Assembly: GCA_024509875.1 (NCBI GenBank)
Contig: JAMPIV010015278.1
Coordinates: forward strand, 1-64,000
Reading direction: 5' to 3'
Length of the DNA stretch: 64,000 nt
DNA from: Oreohelix idahoensis
Taxonomy: Eukaryota; Mollusca; Gastropoda; Stylommatophora; Oreohelicidae
The notes beneath the pieces are model-generated. The model searched no databases, had not been told where the DNA came from, and saw nothing but the letters and a program-made list of their open reading frames with translations. Made by a program: the position numbers and the translations under genes. Below, in pieces: positions 26,041 to 34,866 of this stretch. Within the stretch, counting starts at the first letter, position 1, and every line of letters begins with the position of its first letter.

Positions 26041-26046
26041 AATAAA
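26041..26046 (+). terminator. LTR polyadenylation signal AATAAA
   Basis: AATAAA in the LTR, repeated in the 3' LTR at 34529-34534, where it would end the transcript. The exact R region cannot be read from the sequence. Confidence 0.5.
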
Positions 26047-26380
26047 TTATACAAAACCGTCACTAGCTGTTGCAAGCATCATTGACTTTTCACATCGTGA
26101 GTTAACGTGACGTCATTGTGTGGATTGCCTTGTTCGTAATGCTCACTGTCTGTATACACATCTACATCACACTTAAACCAGACTACAGACACCAAGTTAC
26201 TACGCCTCATCATCCCTGGTGTCTGAGGGTGGCACACTACTCCGCAAAGGCCAGGATTATCATACCTTGAGAGGAGCAGATGAATTACAACACCCTCAAC
26301 GTTGTGTGGCAAATGCGACATCCTCCACAGAACATTTATCAACACATATAATACTTACGCAACATTTGCTACGCTACATT

Positions 26381-26398
26381 TGGTGGCCATAAGCTGGT
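26381..26398 (+). other. Primer-binding site
   Basis: TGGTGGCCATAAGCTGG begins two bases after the 5' LTR. Starting with TGG it is complementary to a tRNA 3' CCA end, as needed to prime minus-strand DNA. I cannot name the tRNA. Confidence 0.65.
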
Positions 26399-26576
26399 TT
26401 GTTCTGGTACCAGCATACTCGGGGTCCCTTACCCACTTCATTCAACAAGAATTCAACAAACTGCATTGTTCCAGAAATCAACATACAGCGATTTTTTCAA
26501 GACATCTACATACAGAGTTATGGCAGTACCCGACGTTGAGTCATACATTGCTAGCTGAAACGTGTTGCTGTCGTTT

Positions 26577-26700
26577 GTGAAGGTCAAGTGCCGATTGAAT
26601 AAGAAGGCAAAGTACCGATTCAAGCAATTTACGGTTGAATAAGAAGGCCAAGTACCGATTCAAGCAATTAACGATTGAATAAGAAGGTCAAGTGCCGTTA
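26577..26700 (+). repeat. 40 bp tandem repeat in the leader
   Basis: Three copies, the last partial, of a unit starting GAATAAGAAGG and containing AAGTACCGATTCAAGC, beginning at 26597, 26637 and 26677 (period 40), preceded by a fragment of the same unit. It lies in the untranslated leader between PBS and gag; length variation here would be expected between copies. Confidence 0.85.
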
Positions 26701-27377
26701 GTTACACTACCTGTACTGTTTAGAAGCTCAAGTACCATCGTCATGGCAGTTGAAGCAGTCCAGATGTACCATCATCGTTGGATCTTCATTCCTTAGGACG
26801 CTGATTGTCATCTGTTTTTTCTGCTGTGGCTGACGTTTGGATACCAATAAGTTAAGTGGCCTGTTTGTTTGTGAACTGTGCCCTTATACTTCTACTGAGT
26901 CTTCTGTGTTTCATCTCATTCTTTTGTTTACATGTTATATGTTTATGTGTTATTTGTATATTTATATTTATATGTTTATGTTTCTGCGGGTTTTCGGTTG
27001 GGCGGAGTCTCCCTTAGATTATACCACGTCATAGAGGTCATCTATTGTGAGCGTTTTCTGTAGGGTGTGCAATTTCCGATACTGGAATTTGCAAAGCGAC
27101 TTCTGTTGCTAATTTTTTGTTAGTTGTGATGCCATGTGTTAGTATTGTTTTCGTTATTTTTCTGCATTCTTTAGTTCTGTTTTAATTTGTTTGTACTTGC
27201 TAGCCTCCTCTTTACTATAGTTTAGTTTCATACAACATTTTTGTTTATACACTGTGGTGTCTTGTATTTGTGTTATCTTCTCGTAGATATCATCACATTT
27301 TTTGTGATATTTCTTTAATTTTCGCTTTATTTTTTGTTGATTTCTACGAATGTTTTCGTATTGTTGCTAAATCTTTG

Positions 27378-27463
27378 TTATTGTTTACATTGTATTGTTT
27401 ACATTGTATTGTTTACAGTGTAATGTTTACATTGTTATTGTTTACATTGTGATTGTGTTTACA
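27378..27463 (+). repeat. Short AT-rich tandem repeat in the leader
   Basis: Five or six imperfect copies of a roughly 15-18 bp unit with core TTGTTTACATTGT. No coding function is seen; simple-sequence expansion in the leader is the plain reading. Confidence 0.7.
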
Positions 27464-27632
27464 TAGTCATTAGGTACACTTATAGTAGTTAATTCACATT
27501 TAATAGTGGGTTATGCTTATGCATTACTACTACACTGATGATTAATAAATGATGAATAGTATTGTGCACTATTGAATGGGAAGTGCACCTATGATCAAGA
27601 GTTGATTGATGATATTTCAAAAAGGTATATAC

Positions 27633-27722
27633 ACAAGTTCTTTGATATAAGACTTGTTTCCCACAGAGATTGGGATAATAATATAGTGTTGTGAGTAAAC
27701 AAGTGCTTCATTTAAGACTTGT
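27633..27722 (+). promoter_or_regulatory. Paired hairpins upstream of gag, conserved in related element
   Basis: ACAAGT at 27633 pairs with ACTTGT ending at 27657; directly after it TCCCA (27659) pairs with TGGGA (ending 27675) around a 7 nt loop. A second ACAAGT...ACTTGT hairpin lies at 27699-27722. The same arrangement occurs upstream of gag in the second Gypsy copy (57972-58077) with changed but still paired bases. A leader RNA structure for packaging, dimerisation or translation is plausible; none is proven. Confidence 0.55.
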
Positions 27723-27786
27723 TATAATTAAATTTGAAATAAGATAATTAATTATTTCAGGTTGTGGACTCATATTATTACTCATC

Positions 27787-30700
27787 ATGGCTACATTTGA
27801 GCACTTTATTGAGCAGGGTAAATTGCTTGGGAAGACTGGTGATAAGTTAGAAGAATTTGCAACTGCTCAATATGATAAAGCAATGGAAGCTGAACAAAAG
27901 AAACTGCTGATGCAGGTGGATGAAAAAAGATTCCAAATGGAAATGGAAAAACAAAAAAGAGAAGCAGAAGCAAAAGCTGAAGAGAAGAGACTACAAATTG
28001 AGTCTGAAAATAAAAGATTTGAAATAGAGGCTGAAAATAAAAGACTTGAAAAAGAGGCTGAAGAAAAAAAGTTACAAAGAGAAGCAGAAACAAAAGCTGA
28101 AGAGAAAAGACTTGAGGCTGAAAATAAAAAACTTGAAAGAGAGTCTGAAGAGAGAAAAGCAAAAATGGAGCATGAAGAAAAAATCTTAGCTTTGGAAATT
28201 GAGAAATTAAAGGTGATGAACATGGGTAATGCTAATGATGCAAATAAGGTCTCAGATAAGACTAATGCAAGCACTTTCAAACTTAACCTACCACCATTCA
28301 ATGCTTCCATCGACGATATAACATTCTATTTGGACAGATTTGAAACTTCATGTAAAGTACATAACATAGATAAATCATTGCAGGTTTATCATTTGTCCAA
28401 AATACTTAGAGGTGATGCTTTAAGTATGTTAAGTATGGTAGATGAGCCTGACAAGAACAACTATGAGGTTGTCAGGGCTATGTTGTTAAAAAAATACCAA
28501 CTTGACGAAGACGGCTATCGTCTTCAATTTAAAAATATGTTACCAGAAACTGGTGTGCAATTCTCTGAATTCATATCAAAGACACGTCTTACTTTTTTAC
28601 GTTGGGTGGAGCTGTCTAAGACAGAAAAAACTTATGAAGGACTTATGGACTTAATACTTAGAGACAAAGTCATGTCTTCTGTCAACGAGTCGTTCCTTGC
28701 TTTCCTTCATGAACGTAAACCTAAAACAATAAAAGAAATGGAAGATTTCTGTAGCCAATATATAACTGCGCATCCCCACGTAACCATTGGTAACTCTAAA
28801 GTAAAAGAAGGTCTGCCAGTTGCTTCGGCAGCACCTTATGGTCAAAACTCTAGTAATAGATTCCAACAAAATTTTGATAAGAAAAGTAACCGTAGTTACG
28901 GTCAAAATTATGGAAATCAATTTCAGGGTGATTCTTCGTCGAAGAATTGGAGACGAGCTGACAGTCCTCGTTACTTCCAACCTAATAATTTTAGGCATTT
29001 CAGAAGAGGATATGGTAATAGAGGGTTTTCCTCGCGTAAACCTCAAAACCAAACAAATAGATGTTCACATCAATGTGGACATGATAATAATCATGGAAAC
29101 TGTGGTTCGAAACATGATAACAGTTATAATAGAGACAATAACAACGGTGATAACTTCAGAGGTAATAGTAGTCGCGGTAGATCTCAATACAAAAAAAAGA
29201 GATATCAGCAGGCTAACTCGGTTCAACAAGAATCTCAGGGAGCCTGTAATCAGGTTTCTGATAATAAAAACTCTGACACTGTCACTTGTTCTTCATTTGA
29301 CTTTGGGAGAGCAAACAAGTGCCCCCAATGCAGTACTTTGTTCGAACCGACTACAATATCGACTTTGAGTTGTGGTCTCCCTCTCCCCGCTCTTCCTGCT
29401 TCGGTTGCACATGACGGGAGAGGTTCTCTAATCCTACTTAAGGGTCTTGTTAATAATACTCCGGTCTCACTACTTTTCGATTCCGGATGCACCACTATTG
29501 GTGTTAGACAATCGCTTGTAGATCCATCCTGTGCGACAGGAAGAGTTATCAAATGTGTCACATTTGGCGGCACTCTAGAGAAATATCCTACTGCTATAAT
29601 TCACATTGCCACTCCTTTCTTTACGGGAGATGTGCATGCCTGTCTCTTACCTAATCCTATTGCGGACCTTATTATTGGTCGTATCCACGGAGTTAGGGAA
29701 TGTACCCCACAGCAGATTGCTGCTTGGGAAGATGATAATATGCAAGCTACCAATGCAGTGGTTACAAGAGCACAAGCTCTACAAACACAGCAAACTTCGT
29801 TGAATAATGATAATGAAGTTCATAGCCAAGATAGTACCTTGGTTATTTCTCGTGACTCGTTCATAAAATTACAAGAAAAATATCCTACGCTAAAGAAATT
29901 CTTCATTCTTGCGAAGAAAGGTGATCCAAATAAGGATACACAAAGAAAATCTTGGATAGAAATGAAAAACGGCGTACTTGTACGTATGGTACAAGACTCG
30001 GCTACGTCAGCACATTCGCAAATTCTTGTTCCCAAGAGTATGAGAGTGCAAATATTGCAGCATGCTCATGACTCGCAATGTGCTGGACACATGGGATTTT
30101 CCCGTACAAAGTCGAGAGTCCTTGCGGCTTTCTTTTGGCCCTTTGTTAACAAGGACATCCGTATATACTGCCGATCATGTCAGGTATGTCAGGAGGTCAA
30201 ATCTAGAGGACCACGACATGCTGCGCCTATCCAGGCTGCTGACATCCCTATTCGGCCATTCCAGAAAATGGTCATAGATATTATTGGCCCTTTTAAGATA
30301 AAGTCGGCCAGAGGACATCAGTTTATTCTTACATGTGTCGATATGTGCACACGTTGGCCAGAGGCTATCCCTCTAAAGAGCATATCTACTACAGATATCG
30401 CAGATGCTCTTTGGCTGATATTTTCTCGCTTGGGGTTCCCCAGAGAAATACTGTCAGACCATGGCACTCAACTCATATCTGATACTATGTCTCAAGTAAT
30501 GTCTACCTTACACATTAAAAGATCTCTCAGTAGCATCTATCATCCTATGTCTAATGGGTTAGTTGAGCGTCTGAATAGAACGCTCAAGACTTTACTTGGT
30601 AAGATAACTGAAGACCATCCTCAAGATTGGGACAGGGTTTTACCTGCGGCTCTCTTTGCCTATAGAGAGGTCCCAAATGAGCACACAGGATTTTCTCCCT

Positions 30701-32661
30701 TTGAACTTGTCTTTGGCGCGCGTCCGCGCGGCCCTATGTCTTTATTACACGATCTCATCACTGCCGATGATATTAGTGATGACACTCAATCTTCATATGA
30801 GTATGTCATTGCTCTGAGGCAAAAGATCATTGAGGCATGCAAACTAGCGACTGCTTCGTCAGAAATTGCTAAAGAAAAAGCAAGGCAGTTTGCTAACAAG
30901 AACAGATGTCTACGACAACTTTGTCCAGGTGACAAAGCATTCGTCCTACTCCCCAGTAGGGAAAATAGACTTCTGATTGCATGGAAAGGTCCATATGCAA
31001 TAGTCTCACGAATTTCCGATGTTGACTATGTGGTCGATATAGATGGAAAGCATAAGACTTTCCATATCAACATGCTGACGGAATTTCATGAGCGTCCAGA
31101 CTATTTGCTGCCTATTTTTCAGGCAACGGACGAATCTTCGGTACCTCATGGTCATTACTCATCCCTGTCTGTCATACAGGATGAGGAATCTGTTTTTTCT
31201 GATGTCGATCTCCCTCTTCCAGTGGTTCCACTACATTCTATGGAATCTTGGAAAGATGTGTCCATTTCTCCTAATCTTTCTGTTGATGAACATCGTCAAG
31301 TCTCGTCGATGTTACAGACATTTAAGGATGTTCTAACCGACATCCCTGGTCACACGAATGTCATAGAACATGACATAATTCTTACCGACAGTAATCCTAT
31401 TAGGGTTAGGCCGTATCCTATCCCTATACACTTTCAGTCACAAGTGGAAAAGGAATTGGATGAAATGATCCAATTAAACATAATTGAACCATCGACTTCT
31501 CCATATTCTTCTTCCATGGTTATTGTTCGGAAGAAAGATAAGAACATACGAATTTGCGTTGATTATCGCAAATTAAATCAAGTCACAAAGTTCGATGCTG
31601 AACCTATGCCTTTACTAGAGGATCTACTTAGTAGACTTTCTAATTCTAGATTCTTCACTAAACTTGACTTGTCAAAAGGTTATTGGCAAGTGCCTTTAGC
31701 AGATCATGCCAAACCTCTGACTGCTTTCTCTACACCTAGGGGTTTATTTCAATGGAATGTAATGCCTTTCGGTCTTATGAACGCCCCTGCTACTTTCGTT
31801 CGCATGATGCGTCGAATTCTTTCTCATCGTTCGGATGTCATCGCTTACTTAGATGATATCTGTCTCTTCAGTGATTCTTGGGAAGATCACTATCTGGGTT
31901 TATATGACCTACTGTCTACTCTACGTGAGTATAATCTGACAGCAAAACCTTCTAAAGCTTATATTGGTTTTGGTGAAATTTCTTTCTTGGGTCATCGTGT
32001 TGGTCATGGTCTCTTGAAGACAGAAGACCACAATACTTCGAAAATATTGAACATCTCTGTACCTAAAACGAAGAAACAAGTCCGGAGTCTCTTGGGGTTA
32101 ATCCAATTCTATGGGAGATTTATTCCGAATCTATCTTCGATAATGGCACCTCTGTCAACGTTGTTGAAGAAAGGGTCACCTAATCTGATTCGTTGGTCTC
32201 AGGAATGTCAATCTTCCTTAGACCAGATTAAAAGTATATTTTCTTCTCCTCCCATCCTAAGATTACCTACTCTTGATAGAACTTTTGTTCTTCGAAGTGA
32301 TGCTTCATCCACTGGGATCGGAGCAGCACTTATGCAGGAATATGCTGAAACTCTGCATCCTGTTATGTACATTTCTAGAAAACTAAATGCGGCAGAGAGG
32401 AACTACTCGGTTTTAGACCGTGAGTTGTTAGCGATGGTTTGGTCAATTCTAAAGCTACAAAGATTCCTCCCGGGCGCACATTTCATTCTAGAGACTGATC
32501 AGAAAGCTCTTACAGCTATTCAGACTAAGAACTTGAAGAGTTCGAGATCCACTCGATATGCTATTGCACTTCAACCTTTTCACTTCACGGTACGAGCTAT
32601 CCGTGAGTCGGATAATGTGATGGCTGACATTCTGTCTAGATGCCCACATGATTCCAACTAA
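27787..32661 (+). CDS. gag-pol: Gag-Pol polyprotein (PR-IN-RT-RNase H order)
   Basis: One frame of 1624 codons without frameshift or stop; ATG 27787 is chosen because the related element starts similarly. Residues 20-150 form a long Lys/Glu-rich coiled coil, followed by a capsid-like region (160-335) and an Asn/Gly/Arg-rich basic region (about 350-480) with Cys/His residues (C426, C430, H436, C439) that are not a canonical knuckle. The protease has DSG at 565-567. Integrase follows: HHCC finger (H about 759-768, C798, C801), then D831, D891 and E927 (exact D-35-E spacing) and GPY at 1068-1070. RT comes after integrase: D1294 in LDLSKGYWQ, YLDD at 1354-1357. RNase H ends the protein (D1505, E1546, D1571). 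It would package, copy and integrate the element. A gag-pol fusion without frameshift leaves the Gag:Pol ratio unexplained. Confidence 0.96.
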   Translation: MATFEHFIEQGKLLGKTGDKLEEFATAQYDKAMEAEQKKLLMQVDEKRFQMEMEKQKREAEAKAEEKRLQIESENKRFEIEAENKRLEKEAEEKKLQREAETKAEEKRLEAENKKLERESEERKAKMEHEEKILALEIEKLKVMNMGNANDANKVSDKTNASTFKLNLPPFNASIDDITFYLDRFETSCKVHNIDKSLQVYHLSKILRGDALSMLSMVDEPDKNNYEVVRAMLLKKYQLDEDGYRLQFKNMLPETGVQFSEFISKTRLTFLRWVELSKTEKTYEGLMDLILRDKVMSSVNESFLAFLHERKPKTIKEMEDFCSQYITAHPHVTIGNSKVKEGLPVASAAPYGQNSSNRFQQNFDKKSNRSYGQNYGNQFQGDSSSKNWRRADSPRYFQPNNFRHFRRGYGNRGFSSRKPQNQTNRCSHQCGHDNNHGNCGSKHDNSYNRDNNNGDNFRGNSSRGRSQYKKKRYQQANSVQQESQGACNQVSDNKNSDTVTCSSFDFGRANKCPQCSTLFEPTTISTLSCGLPLPALPASVAHDGRGSLILLKGLVNNTPVSLLFDSGCTTIGVRQSLVDPSCATGRVIKCVTFGGTLEKYPTAIIHIATPFFTGDVHACLLPNPIADLIIGRIHGVRECTPQQIAAWEDDNMQATNAVVTRAQALQTQQTSLNNDNEVHSQDSTLVISRDSFIKLQEKYPTLKKFFILAKKGDPNKDTQRKSWIEMKNGVLVRMVQDSATSAHSQILVPKSMRVQILQHAHDSQCAGHMGFSRTKSRVLAAFFWPFVNKDIRIYCRSCQVCQEVKSRGPRHAAPIQAADIPIRPFQKMVIDIIGPFKIKSARGHQFILTCVDMCTRWPEAIPLKSISTTDIADALWLIFSRLGFPREILSDHGTQLISDTMSQVMSTLHIKRSLSSIYHPMSNGLVERLNRTLKTLLGKITEDHPQDWDRVLPAALFAYREVPNEHTGFSPFELVFGARPRGPMSLLHDLITADDISDDTQSSYEYVIALRQKIIEACKLATASSEIAKEKARQFANKNRCLRQLCPGDKAFVLLPSRENRLLIAWKGPYAIVSRISDVDYVVDIDGKHKTFHINMLTEFHERPDYLLPIFQATDESSVPHGHYSSLSVIQDEESVFSDVDLPLPVVPLHSMESWKDVSISPNLSVDEHRQVSSMLQTFKDVLTDIPGHTNVIEHDIILTDSNPIRVRPYPIPIHFQSQVEKELDEMIQLNIIEPSTSPYSSSMVIVRKKDKNIRICVDYRKLNQVTKFDAEPMPLLEDLLSRLSNSRFFTKLDLSKGYWQVPLADHAKPLTAFSTPRGLFQWNVMPFGLMNAPATFVRMMRRILSHRSDVIAYLDDICLFSDSWEDHYLGLYDLLSTLREYNLTAKPSKAYIGFGEISFLGHRVGHGLLKTEDHNTSKILNISVPKTKKQVRSLLGLIQFYGRFIPNLSSIMAPLSTLLKKGSPNLIRWSQECQSSLDQIKSIFSSPPILRLPTLDRTFVLRSDASSTGIGAALMQEYAETLHPVMYISRKLNAAERNYSVLDRELLAMVWSILKLQRFLPGAHFILETDQKALTAIQTKNLKSSRSTRYAIALQPFHFTVRAIRESDNVMADILSRCPHDSN

Positions 32662-33433
32662 TACTTCTGTTCTATTTCTAGATATACGACAGAGCCATAA
32701 CACACCTATATTACTACAATACATTAGCACATCTGTCCTCACTTTAGGTGAACACATACTATTGTGCTTTGTTATCATCTTCTTCTGTTCCCATCTTTAA
32801 TATAAGAAGAAGACTGAGTAGTTAATATAAGGGCCGAAAGTTCCAAAGGCCACAATTATTAATAATAATGTATTGTATAGTATGAAACTTAATGGCTATT
32901 AAATAGAATTATATTGTTTGTTTTTTCTCAGCACGTTATTGTTGATCTGAGAAGCTACCTTTCTATTGTCAAACATGGAGAGTTCCACATTGTACAGTTT
33001 CTTTGGAACGACAGGAGATGTGTCCTCGATCTTCATTTATATTTAATTTCATTGTGTAATGGTAATATTAAACATTTAGATAATGTAATATTTAACATTC
33101 AATATCAGATGTGTACATCCATTCTAAGCGGTATTAGATTATGACACTGCTATTTGATTATAATGATATGAACTTGCATATTTTATTGTATTTTCATGCA
33201 AGCGTAGTGTGTGTTGGTGGCACCTCCCCGATATATTTTTAAATCAGATTTTTTATCTGTTGAGAAATATTCTCACCAGACACTTTATGTGTCAATTTAG
33301 CCTTATATTAGGCAGTGAAATTACTTATCCCCGCATAATTTGTGCGTTGTTAAACCGTTTTTTGGTTTTACTCTTGGATATTTAAAAAAAAAAAAAAAGT
33401 TGCACATTTTTTTTTATCGGGAGGTGGCGGTAA
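32662..33433 (+). other. 3' untranslated region with purine tract
   Basis: AT-rich sequence between the pol stop and the 3' LTR. It holds no convincing ORF (one 76 codon frame has no recognisable content). An A-run near 33383 is followed by GGGAGGTGGCGGTAA at 33419-33433, an interrupted purine tract just before the LTR that would prime plus-strand synthesis. No env. Confidence 0.7.
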
Positions 33434-34866
33434 TGTTGCTGCTAAAAACTTGTAGCAACTTATTCTGACCATGCATTCTGACTAGATTCATTTTTTAATG
33501 CATGGGAAGGAACTCATGAAATTGTAGTCACTTTTATTTCTACAGTCGTCTAATCTTGATAGCTATCGTTAAGAAGTTGTCTTATCTTGATAGCTAGGGT
33601 TGCCGATAGCTGTGTGAACGATTTTGAGTCACGACCATATATGGAGCGCTCAGATCGTCAGTTCTTTGAAAACAGTTGGCAATCGCAATGTTTCAAGATT
33701 CATTTCCTTTTAAGGTAATAGGTCTTAAGTCGAACATCGTAGAACATTCTTCGTTTCGTAAATTGGCCTGAATTGTATTCGATTCGCGTGTTCTGCGCAT
33801 GTCCCTTTTTGTGGCGTTAGTAAAACGATTTCCGCCCAGGTCAGTCTGTGCAGAGAAGCTGTGAAGGCGAGACGTAGCTATGTGCTAGTCTTCGCTTAGT
33901 TTATTCAGGAAGGAGTCCTCATGATTGTTGTTCCTATCTTGAGATGATATATCTCTGTGTTATTCCTAATGCCTGGAGGCATATGTGATTATTCATTTAA
34001 TTCCTTATGAACAGGTAAATGAATACTCTTTTTGCTGAGTAACTTTATCGCCATCTTGTGATGTTGACTTTTGCTTAGCCTGCCTTATTCTAAAGTCTAC
34101 GATATGACTAGTTTGCTCAGCTCACGATCCACTTAGATTGTCACGCATCGATTGATGCCTGTCCTACGGACTATTTGCTTCCTGAACTTTGTTGATGGAT
34201 CTAGGTTTGATACCTTTGCTGTTTGCTGGACAATAGAGGACGATAATGTGGCGCTCAAAAGACATGCCTGTCTTGTTGAGGTCAAATCGAGGAGACCATC
34301 TTTAATCTCCTAGTTGATATCTTCTAGCTCTTATGGAAAGGGGGAAGTTTACTACCTGACTACATGTACAGCGGGTTTACGATATCCTAAAAGGCAGATG
34401 ATGCACATTATTTTGATGCTGTCTGCTGTGCCAGTTGAATTGTCTACATATGTAATCATGACTGTTTGATCGTACCTATGATGTACCTGCTTGTTTATGT
34501 CTACACACTTCGTCATTGTGGCGTTTATAATAAATTATACAAAACCGTCACTAGCTGTTGCAAGCATCATTGACTTTTCACATCGTGAGTTAACGTGACG
34601 TCATTGTGTGGATTGCCTTGTTCGTAATGCTCACTGTCTGTATACACATCTACATCACACTTAAACCAGACTACAGACACCAAGTTACTACGCCTCATCA
34701 TCCCTGGTGTCTGAGGGTGGCACACTACTCAGCAAAGGCCAGGATTATCATACCTTGAGAGGAGCAGATGAATTACAACACCCTCAACGTTGTGTGGCAA
34801 ATGCGACATCCTCCACAGAACATTTATCAACACATATAATACTTACGCAACATTTGCTACGCTACA
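33434..34866 (+). repeat. 3' LTR of Gypsy element
   Basis: Second 1433 bp LTR, TGTTGCTGC to CTACA, about 99.6% identical by eye to 24946-26378. It contains the same CArG box (33635-33644), AATAAA (34529-34534) and TGACGTCA (34596-34603). The target duplicate ACGGG (34867-34871) follows, and the satellite resumes. Confidence 0.95.

Larger units (their letters stand above)
24946..26378 (+). repeat. 5' LTR of Gypsy element
   Basis: It begins TGTTGCTGC and ends GCTACGCTACA, the TG...CA ends expected. It is 1433 bp, the same length as the 3' LTR; by-eye differences include those near 25271, 25350, 25680, 25790, 25850 and 26231. Near the 5' end CCATGCATT (24981-24989) pairs with AATGCATGG (25009-25017). 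A CArG-type box lies at 25147-25156, an AATAAA at 26041-26046 and a TGACGTCA at 26108-26115. No coding function is visible in it. Confidence 0.95.
24946..34866 (+). mobile_element. Complete Ty3/Gypsy retrotransposon, Gmr1-like order
   Basis: A full 9.9 kb element: 1433 bp LTRs (24946-26378 and 33434-34866), primer-binding site, 1.4 kb leader, one uninterrupted Gag-Pol frame, 3' UTR and purine tract, with a 5 bp target duplication ACGGG. The two LTRs have equal length, and I count about six substitutions (near 0.4%), so the insertion is young. The pol order is protease, integrase, RT, RNase H, as in Ty1/Copia, yet the integrase carries a GPY/F module and a Ty3-type core. This combination is known from Gmr1-like elements. 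No env-like frame is visible. The copy looks potentially active because frame and signals are intact. Confidence 0.95.

Noticed and set aside
32914..33144. Possible env-like third ORF after pol
   Set aside because: Only 76 codons, AT-rich, no signal peptide or membrane-anchor pattern, in a 3' UTR.
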